Shown: one piece after another, positions 6,765 through 13,130 of the stretch
Numbering within the stretch: position 1 is the stretch's first letter
How the letters are laid out: every line of letters begins with the position of its first letter
Assembly: GCA_036939755.1 (NCBI GenBank)
Contig: JALLAZ010000646.1
Span: 1 to 13,130 of the forward strand
Source of the DNA: Stephanodiscus triporus
Lineage: Eukaryota; Bacillariophyta; Thalassiosirophyceae; Thalassiosirales; Thalassiosiraceae
Reading direction: 5' to 3'
Length of the DNA stretch: 13,130 nt
Translations under genes and position numbers: made by a program
Notes under the pieces: model-generated
Database searches by the model: none
Told to the model about the DNA's origin: nothing
The model's input: only the letters and a program-made list of their open reading frames with translations

Positions 6765-9710
6765 ATGGACTCGCAGGAAAATCCTTTCGAGGGGATGTCG
6801 AAGGACGACATTAACAATGATGGAAATATCCATTACGACGGCGTTCGTGATGTGGTGGAAGAATTGACGGATCCGTCCATGCCGACCTTGCCCCCCCTGC
6901 CCGGAGACAACGTCGACGTCGACCTCGAAGACGGAAGCGACGGTGATGGCGATGACTACGAAAACGATGTTAACGAGAATTCATCGTCGCCATATTTCTC
7001 TTCCACTGAACCCACGACGGCGGCGGCATCAATGGCGGCGACGGCGACATTGTCGACCACGACCGCGACCACGACCGCGACCACGACGTCTAAGAAGGCG
7101 GTGACCAGATCCTACAAATCCACCCTCCAGTTCCGGACCGATCTCACCAAATCGTCGCGCGACGTGCATCCCTGCGGCATACTCCACTTTACACGCATCG
7201 GCGGTGGGGGCCATGGACATGGCGATGGCAATAGCCATGGTGGGGTTGGCGCGGGGTCGTACCCTTCCTCCTCCTCCCCCTCCCCCTCCGAGGAACACGC
7301 GTTCGCCTGGATCTCGCGATACCACGACGACAACTGCCTCTCCAACGCCCTCCTTCACATGTCGAAATTTGGATTCGACCCGAATGACGTCGTGTTCATA
7401 CCGTACTCGAGCCGTCGGTCCTGGATCGATAGGTATCCACTGGCGTTCCCGCACGTGTTCTGCGGCGAGAACGGCATCGTCACGGGATACCCGCATTGGA
7501 GCGATGGAGCGGGGTGGGCTGGGTGGGAGGTCGTCAATCTTCGTCGGACGTCCTTCGCCGTAACGGGCGGCGGCGACGGCGTGGCGTTGACGGGTGCTAA
7601 TCCCTCCTTGTCGTCGCCGTCGGTGGAAACGACGACCGCGATCGCGACGTCATTGTCAACGTCCACCACGCGTGGAGGCGCACGCAGGAAGAAGAAGATA
7701 TTCCCGACGGCACACCTTTCCAACGACGAAAGGGACGAGCTCCACATCGAGATTTACAGATACTTCAAGTGGCTTCGCGATTCGCTGCTGCAATCCTCGT
7801 CATTATCTTCCGCGGTCCAGCAGGCGGCAATTTCGTCATCCGATGGAGGCGGCGGGACGGCTCCGACAGCGGACGGGATCAACGACGATTGCGCCGGCGA
7901 TCAGAGCAAACAATCCTCGTCAATTGTTGTGGGTGGCGGTGGCGGTTCCACAGCCGGGGGGATCAAGCTGTTATCATTGGATAATTTGATGGAGGAAATG
8001 AAATCGACGTTCAAGGTCGTGCGTAACTATCAGATTAACGCGTCGTCTTCATCGTCCACTACTCCAGACGGGATGCCTTTTTTGGAAGAGGCGATTGGTG
8101 AGCCATTGGGTAGGCTCGCCGCGCTTGCGAGGCATGACCATCCTGATAGACGAAATCCGTCATGTGACAACAACAGGCGCAGCGGTGGATTGGACTTTGA
8201 CGACATGTACGGAAGGTTGGAGCGCTTTAAACGGGTACGAAATTGATCCCGTGTACACATTAATTTTTTTTGCGGATGTGTGTTATTTTTTGTCTCTTTT
8301 AATTCATTCACGACCCCCACACAAATCACAGGAGCACGGTCACGTCAACGTGCCCCAGAAGTACGCCCAGGACGGTCAGCTTGGCAGTTGGGTCGCCAAC
8401 ATGAGATCGAAGAGGAAGCAAATGGCCAAGAGGGGAGAGGAGTTCGAGCCTGACATCGCCCCCGGGGATGAAGATAATATTGATGACGAGAATAACGACG
8501 ATGGCGAGGACGACGACGAGGCCTTGGCCGTGGGGGAGGAGGACGGCGGCAGTGGCATCAGTGACGGAGGGGGTGAGGGGGCGAGCAGGAAAAAGAGGAA
8601 GCGCAACGGCGGTCGCCAGCGCCTGACCCGCGATCGTGTAGACCGACTGGACGCAATTGGCTTCCAGTGGATCGTCACCAACCCCAACACCAAGTCGTGG
8701 GAAGAGAGGTTTGAGGATCTGAAAGAGTACCAACGAATGCACGGTTCCACGCGCGTTCCGCGTTCGTCAGGCACGCTTGGTGAATGGGTGCACATGCAAG
8801 TGAGTAGTTAAATCTATTGTGTCTTCAGTGTTTTGTGTTTTTCTTCACATAAGTTATGTGCATGTATTTTTTTCTCAGTCGTATCTTTTTGGCGTCCTGC
8901 ACTCTCAGCGTCGCCTTTACAACAAAAAGGACAAGAACTTCCTTGTCACTCGAGCTCCCATGGTAAGGATGACATGGTAATTGTTGCAATAGATAGGAAT
9001 ATTTGTTTGTTGACAGAGCTAACCAACAGAATTTGAACATTCTGTTTTATTCCTCGCGCGCCTTATCAACAAATTCTTCTATCGTCAGTTGGATGATATT
9101 GGTTTTGAATGGAATCCAAGGAAGCATAGATTTGTTTCCTTTGAAGATAATTTTTGCCGATTGGTGAGTAGCGTGTGCATATCTATGAAATGGTAGGAAT
9201 TTTGACTGTGTTAACTTGAAAGCAAGAGGGTTCTCACTATACTGCACCTCATCTACTGAACAATACCCCAGGTGGAATTCGGCAGAATTAATGGTGTAAG
9301 ATCATTGCTCATTTAGCCGAGAAAATTATCAACCTTTGCATTAATTTCCTCTTACGTTGATACTTCGCAGCACTATAACATCCTGTCTCCTTTCCCGGAG
9401 GGACACTTGCTGGGCGATATGGTCGACCATGATGGCGAAGTTGCCGAGATGCACCGATTCGCAAAGTGGGTGAGTTGAGAGAACACTAATGCACCTCAAG
9501 GATAAAACAGATGAGTCGTTCGTTTCGATCAACTGCCTTGAATATGTGACCATCATACTGAATTACTGTGCATCTCTTGTCGTGTTTGCAACTTGAAAGG
9601 TCAAGAGACTCCATGCGGAGTATCGCTCGTATGCATCGGGCAAGGGAAGTCGAATGCTTAATGATGCTCGCGTAATGCAACTCCATGAGGTTGGATTTCA
9701 GTTCGTGTAA
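6765..9710 (+). CDS. Helicase-associated (HA) domain repeat protein, seven exons
   Basis: Exons are 6765-8234, 8332-8799, 8909-8962, 9089-9163, 9272-9295, 9371-9469 and 9600-9710, giving 766 aa. All six introns (97, 109, 126, 108, 75 and 130 bp) are GT-AG and phase 0. The C-terminal half holds three HA repeats (pattern W-x-R-F-x-x-L-x-x-Y, G-H-x-x-V-P, L-G-x-W-V, Q-R, L-x-x-I-G-F-x-W). HA1 spans about 483-603, HA2 613-672 and HA3 679-765. HA1 is split by an acidic insertion (about 526-570) followed by RKKRKR (576-581), a likely nuclear localisation signal. The N-terminal 490 residues contain acidic and Ser/Thr/Gly low-complexity stretches around a complex Trp/aromatic-rich block (about 176-265) that I do not recognise. 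No helicase motor motifs are visible. HA domains (Pfam Helicase_assoc) are thought to bind nucleic acid and are found standalone in large numbers in diatoms; their function there is unknown. A nuclear DNA- or RNA-binding role is inference. Confidence 0.85.
7053..7089. repeat. 12-bp tandem repeat inside HA gene exon 1
   Basis: The unit ACGACCGCGACC is repeated about two and a half times, encoding a Thr/Ala run (TTTATTTATTT, about residues 98-108). It is a coding minisatellite in a disordered stretch and could vary in length between alleles without shifting the frame, because the unit is a multiple of three. Confidence 0.7.
9272..9295 (+). other. 24-nt microexon of the HA gene
   Basis: The microexon encodes VEFGRING. 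It is bounded by CCCCAG upstream and GTAAGA downstream, with phase-0 introns of 108 and 75 bp. It supplies the N-G of the HA3 pattern, which continues as H-Y-N in the next exon. Skipping it would keep the frame but delete the turn of the repeat, so its presence is supported by the family pattern. Confidence 0.75.
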
Positions 9711-9994
9711 GGGGATAACTATTTATCATGTTGCGGTTGGCACCTTTCATATGCATGTGATTATTTGTAGAAGATGGTTTGACAGTTAAGTGCTACCCAC
9801 CTAGCTGCAATCTGAACTTGTTTTGGGACACGACTTTGCCTGTGTGGGTTCGTGGCATACTGTTTGCCTGGTTTGGAAAGGATAGAACAATCACAAGACA
9901 ATTCCATTCTTACATCATCCACACATCATCTTAAGTGTTCTGTCCGAAGTCTCATAGTGTACCTTGTCACAGAACCTCCGGGGCCAACAACGTC
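9711..9994. other. Intergenic stretch after the HA gene
   Basis: No feature is recognised. It likely includes the 3' UTR of the HA gene. A possible splice acceptor (GTCACAG) near 9965-9971 could belong to an upstream-extended version of the small ORF that follows. Confidence 0.4.
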
Positions 9995-10279
9995 ATGTCA
10001 AAAGTGCGCAGGATCACATGGGGGGAGTTGGGAATAGTCAACATGCTGGACATGGCTGCCGGATACTTGGACAATGAGGAAGTCGTTGCCAGGAGCGGGG
10101 ATTTGATCGTCAACGTGGAGAGTTTGCTTGACACCTTCGAGCCGGTGTCGTCAAGACTAATTGGCAACCTGGGACGCGCTAGCGCGGCGGGCGCCAGGAT
10201 CATAAATGCATTGGCCAAGGCGGGTATCTTAAGAGATAGGTCAAGCGAAGATTGTGTGCTTAGTTTAAGGATTGACTAA
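9995..10279 (+). CDS. Small hypothetical ORF, unrecognised
   Basis: A 94-codon frame opens at an ATG (9995) and closes at 10279. The predicted protein is not low-complexity: it starts basic (SKVRRITW), has an acidic middle (GYLDNEEVVARSGDL) and a C-terminal half rich in Ala, Gly and Leu (GRASAAGARIINALAKAGIL) that could form an amphipathic helix. The frame stays open upstream to about 9935 without an earlier ATG. It may therefore be the last exon of a longer gene, an exon relic, or chance. The reverse strand is also open for 83 codons over nearly the same span (9967-10218). No domain was recognised. Confidence 0.35.
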   Translation: MSKVRRITWGELGIVNMLDMAAGYLDNEEVVARSGDLIVNVESLLDTFEPVSSRLIGNLGRASAAGARIINALAKAGILRDRSSEDCVLSLRID

Positions 10280-11033
10280 TCCGAACTACAAACTAAGCAG
10301 ATGGTGAGTGGTGACTCACGAGATCCTAGGGTCACGAGTCAGCAGATAGAGACTCAGTCCCTTAAGCGGCCCAAAAATACTTGACGAAGGCACATGCTGC
10401 TGACGAGAAGGCTCAACCAAGGAAATAAAGTCACCAACAATACAATGATCCCGATGTTGATGTGAAACAAACGCAAGGTTTCACGAGATGGTCGGTCCCC
10501 GAAGGGAGCTTGATGCTTTCTTTTTGATAAAAAAATGGGGGTAAATCAGGACTAGAGCGGCCATGCCACATGTGAATTATCGTTAAACAATTGTCGTTTC
10601 TTAATTAAAGAAATAGATTTTTTTGGTCTGCCACTACTTATGCCTACGCTACGCTACGGCAAAGTGTGGGGGATATTTGTAACTTTTGGTTTCATTTGCA
10701 TTTTACATACCGCTATTTCCTTGTTTCGAATTTTGCCCCTTTTTAGATAGATACCCCAAATAGTTCCGTCTTTCACCACCCCACAACTCCTAAAAATTGC
10801 GTACATTGTTCTATTATTCCTACATCAAAAACTCCGTCAAAAGGGTTGTTCTCGGAGATCCGATAAAAAAGCTTCGGACATTCACTACTATTCCTAGACG
10901 CAACCCAGGTTGATCGCTCTCTACTGTAATTTTTTTGGGCGCTTATGGGTCCCTCCCCATGCTAGCTTATGTCGTTGCCTGCGGCTTGGGGTGGAGGAGT
11001 GTTGAATGAGAGCCCGAGACTTTTTGTCAAGGG
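10280..11033. other. Non-coding stretch, no gene seen
   Basis: This is AT-richer sequence with no open frame worth calling. It contains a short CTACG run of three near 10644-10658. The string TCACGAG occurs three times, near 10317, 10333 and 10482. Two occurrences of GTGTTGAA lie near 10999 and 11037. It may be degraded repeat or transposon sequence, but no coding remnant is visible. Confidence 0.4.
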
Positions 11034-11078
11034 TAGCGTGTTGAACTAGACGGTGGTTTAGTACCATTCATCTTAGAT

Positions 11079-11098
11079 AGGGGTGTGGGTACACCCCT
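11079..11098. repeat. Hairpin, 8-bp perfect stem
   Basis: Arms AGGGGTGT (11079-11086) and ACACCCCT (11091-11098) flank a 4-base loop GGGT. It is a perfect inverted repeat of unknown role. Confidence 0.8.
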
Positions 11099-11157
11099 TA
11101 GTAGGTCAATCCTGATACTCTACTGCTTGATGAGGACAGGGTCAAGGACTTACTATA

Positions 11158-11227
11158 TTAGTCTAGTTCTTCTAATAGAACTCGGACTAATACTATACTT
11201 TAGTATTATAGATCCAAATAGTGGATC
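11158..11227. repeat. Three consecutive hairpins
   Basis: Hairpin one pairs TTAGTCTAGTTCT (11158-11170) with AGAACTCGGACTAA (11177-11190), one bulge. Hairpin two pairs TAATACTA (11188-11195) with TAGTATTA (11201-11208). Hairpin three pairs GATCCA (11211-11216) with TGGATC (11222-11227). Three adjoining stems in 70 bases suggest selection for structure or a palindrome-rich element. Confidence 0.75.
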
Positions 11228-11488
11228 AGAGCTCTCGTATCTAAGACACCAAAAACTCGATTTGGCACGTCTCAATTGCGCTAGATAGCTTACTAACCAC
11301 TAAAGATCATAATTCTCAAATTCGGAAACTTGAAACCCGAATTACTAGCTACTACTAGCTATCGTACTTCTCCATCTTTCCCACAAGGTTTCTACTAGCA
11401 AATAAGAGATTGTAGTAAGGGTACTACCATAATAGCAGGGGCATTAGAACCGGCTAATGTGCCAAGTGTGAAGGTCTAACACGCTCTT

Positions 11489-11800
11489 TTTTAGCTTACC
11501 GGGTCAGATGTCAAGAATGTATCAAAATCTACATAAGAATAAAAAATATTATTTTTGTAGGAAAAATATACTATTCCTTCAGTACTGGGGCTGATGTGAG
11601 CTGCTCTGAGGAGTCCAATGGCAACAACAACTATCACAACCATGGTGGTCGTTGGCAGAAATGTGCCCCTAAAGTTCCACAATAGGTCTTTTGTCCTGAT
11701 CCAACATGTCGGATCAATAGGGGACAATATCCCGAGCAAACGGATATGCTTTTGTGGGAGGCTATTGGGTTTATGGTCCAAAACTCTCTGTGGATGTGAT
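11489..11800. other. Non-coding stretch before the tandem repeats
   Basis: An AT palindrome AAAAATATTATTTTT lies near 11542-11556. A plus-strand frame is open from 11618 to 12058 (146 codons) and a minus-strand frame from 11805 to 11491, but neither has recognisable domains. The former runs into the tandem repeat, so I do not call a gene. Confidence 0.4.
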
Positions 11801-12407
11801 GCCATCCATCAACATCTCCATCAATTGCATATAAAAGTTGTCAATCACCTTGTATATGTATGGAGTGGATATGAAAATCATTTTTGTATGTTTGAAGTGT
11901 TAAACATGGTATCAAATGTAGATAGCTGTGAAACCAGGAATTGGGTCCACTTGATAAGGCCGAGTCCCATTTATCAATGCAATGATAAAGGAGTGATAAT
12001 GGACCCATATGCCCATCCACAGCATATAAAGCATCTCAAACACCATTTATATGTTTGATTTGGATGTGGGATGAGTTCTGGCTGGGTAGAAAGCCTCAAA
12101 CACTATATAATGGTATCAATTGTAGGTCAGCTGCAACCAAGGATTTGAGCTCATTTGAAAAACCTGAGCCAACAATGATATGGCAATGGAGTGATGATGG
12201 ATCCATATGCCCATCCACAGCATATGAAGCTTCTCAAACACCTTGTATATGTTTGATTTGGATGTGGGATGAGTTCTGATTGGGTTGCAAGCCTCAAACA
12301 CTGTATAATGTATCAAATGTAGATCAGCTCTGACCCAGGAATTGTGCTGAAATCGAAAAACCTGAGCTGGCAAATGTCAGGGGAATGGAGTGATGATGGG
12401 TCCATAT
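11801..12407. repeat. Three tandem repeat units of about 199-210 bp
   Basis: Unit starts are recognised by GCCCATCCACAGCATAT or a divergent form of it: 11801 (divergent), 12011 and 12209, with the next boundary truncated at 12408. Spacings are 210, 198 and 199 bp. Shared internal landmarks include CTCAAACACC, TATATGTTTGATTTGGATG, GGGATGAGTTCTG, AGCCTCAAACACT, TATCAA-TGTAG and GGAGTGATGATGG. The last two units are clearly closer to each other than to the first. The array looks like a short satellite or an expanding minisatellite. Short open frames across it repeat the peptide IWMWDEF because one period is a multiple of three; they are not called as genes. Confidence 0.9.
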
Positions 12408-12745
12408 GCCATAACTTGTTGATTTTTGATTGTGTTCTTACCAACTGGTCATTTGGTCAGGCCTGTTTGAAGATGCTATGGTATTTATTACGTTTATGTT
12501 TCTTATGAAACTCCTAATGATCATGATGTCACCTGTCTTCTTGATGGCTGTCCATTGTTTCAGTTTGGGTGTGTTTTGCCGAGCAGTGATGAAGGGGCCC
12601 TGAGCGCAGTGGTGGTATGGACATTATGTGGGAGGAGGAGGAGGGGGACGATGGCAAATGATTTTGTCGGACGCAATAATTACAGCCGTTGGCGCGGCCT
12701 GGACGTGGGGGTTGATGATGGGACGAGAGGCTGATGACGGAAATC
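12408..12745. other. Non-coding stretch after the tandem repeats
   Basis: No gene is supported. The sequence shifts from AT-rich to GC-rich, with a purine-rich GGAGGAGGAGGAGGGGG run near 12631-12648. Nothing else is recognised. Confidence 0.4.
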
Positions 12746-12840
12746 TATCGTCTCATGCCAAGCAGAATAAAAAATATGATGACCCATATCTCAAGTAAAA
12801 AGTCCGTGAATATCAGCTCATGCCAAACAAAGGAATAAAT
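12745..12840. repeat. Short direct repeat, 65-bp spacing
   Basis: The core CTCATGCCAA occurs at 12752-12761 and 12817-12826. Both copies are preceded by TATC plus two bases and followed by an A-rich tail containing AATAAA. It may be a decayed tandem duplication. Confidence 0.65.
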
Positions 12841-12845
12841 ACGAG

Positions 12846-12911
12846 TTTACTTGGTCTTTTGGGTCGCGCTAGCTTTCGCCTAGCTAAACTGGGCCCGAAA
12901 AACCAAGTAAA
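12846..12911. repeat. Long imperfect hairpin
   Basis: Outer arms TTTACTTGGT (12846-12855) and ACCAAGTAAA (12902-12911) are perfect over 10 bp. The stem continues inward with CTTTTGGGTC against GGGCCCGAAAA (one bulge). A small inner GCTAG/CTAGC stem caps it. No gene ends close by, so its role as a transcript end structure or a foldback repeat is open. Confidence 0.8.
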
Positions 12912-13130
12912 TTAAAAAAAGATACGCAAATCCGACCTCCCCCATTTGCTGCTGAAATAGACCCCTTACCATCGTGCGACGGTGATGCCCTTTTACCGGA
13001 TGCCTCAAGGCAGTCACTGTCGGCTCACGACATGTCACCTCTGTTTGGTGAGGCGGGTCAACTGTGGCGAGCGGAGGCCTTGGTTTTAAATAGCTAAAAT
13101 ATGTTACATCATCTTGCGTCACAATTGAGC
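12912..13130. other. Right-end stretch, no feature recognised
   Basis: A minus-strand frame of 80 codons (13122-12880) is open but overlaps the hairpin and has no recognisable domain. I see no supported gene here; an exon of a gene beyond the window cannot be excluded. Confidence 0.3.

Larger units (their letters stand above)
11034..11488. repeat. Structured segment with short inverted ends, possible non-autonomous element
   Basis: The segment opens with AGCGTGTTGAACTAGAC and closes with GTCTAACACGCT, whose reverse complement is AGCGTGTTAGAC. The ends therefore share an 8-bp inverted repeat plus an offset AGAC. Inside are at least four hairpins (11079-11098, 11158-11190, 11188-11208, 11211-11227) and no believable ORF. 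A small non-autonomous mobile element, or a solo LTR with TGTT...AACA ends, would look like this. I could not find a convincing target-site duplication, so the call is tentative. Confidence 0.3.

Noticed and set aside
7029..7496. Minus-strand 155-codon frame opposite HA gene exon 1
   Set aside because: It is a shadow of the GC-rich coding strand, with Arg/Gly low complexity and no family pattern; the plus frame continues into recognised HA repeats.
8326..8795. Minus-strand frames of about 139 codons opposite HA gene exon 2
   Set aside because: They mirror the acidic insertion and HA motifs on the plus strand, and their Ser/Pro-rich and Val/Leu-rich content is the expected antisense of Asp/Glu/Gly codons.
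11039..11482. Solo copia-type LTR with TGTT...AACA ends
   Set aside because: No matching 5-bp target-site duplication was found on the two sides, and no primer-binding site or second LTR is seen, so it is only one option for the structured segment.
11618..12058. Plus-strand 146-codon frame entering the tandem repeat
   Set aside because: No domain is recognisable, it ends inside repeat DNA, and the minus strand is open over part of the same span.
12055..12279. Plus-strand 74-codon frame with repeated IWMWDEF peptide
   Set aside because: The repeated peptide follows from the 198-bp period being a multiple of three, so it does not indicate selection for a protein.
12880..13122. Minus-strand 80-codon frame at the right end
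   Set aside because: It overlaps the 12846-12911 hairpin, has no family pattern, and could be chance.
1..13130. CRISPR arrays, rRNA, tRNA genes or bacterial-style operons
   Set aside because: No regularly spaced short repeats, no cloverleaf or rRNA-like sequence was noticed, and the genes carry spliceosomal introns.

Overview
This is a eukaryotic nuclear window, most likely from a stramenopile alga and best explained as a diatom. The reasons are short GT-AG introns (55-130 bp), compact alternating-strand genes, a helicase-associated (HA) repeat protein of the kind strongly expanded in diatoms, and a membrane-anchored sulfotransferase-like protein. A tubulin polyglutamylase-like TTLL gene hints at a lineage that still builds a flagellum or centriole, which would fit a centric rather than a pennate diatom. 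That taxonomic point is inference.

Layout. 1-310: upstream sequence with TATA-like motifs. 311-1222 (+): two-exon, six-helix membrane protein that reads as a divergent aquaporin (MIP family) with both NPA boxes altered. 1303-3578 (-): two-exon tubulin-tyrosine-ligase-like (TTLL) gene, tail-to-tail with the MIP gene (80 bp gap). 3579-3861: short head-to-head intergenic region. 3862-5502 (+): three-exon type II membrane sulfotransferase-like gene. 5843-6454 (-): weak hypothetical ORF. 6765-9710 (+): seven-exon gene for a three-repeat HA-domain protein with an acidic, NLS-bearing insertion and a 24-nt microexon. 9995-10279 (+): small unrecognised ORF.

From about 10280 to the end no convincing gene is visible. 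The region is AT-richer and repeat-like. It holds a cluster of hairpins inside a roughly 450-bp segment with short inverted ends (11034-11488), three tandem units of about 199-210 bp (11801-12407), a 65-bp-spaced direct repeat (12752-12826), and a long imperfect hairpin (12846-12911).

Exon joins were deduced by hand from splice consensus, frame and protein-family continuity. All ten introns proposed are GT-AG, and eight of ten are phase 0. The genes do not form an operon or an obvious pathway. I see no strong evidence for a wholly new multi-gene system. The most unusual items are the NPA-less aquaporin-like protein, the HA gene's microexon and divided HA repeat, and the structured repeat region at the right end.
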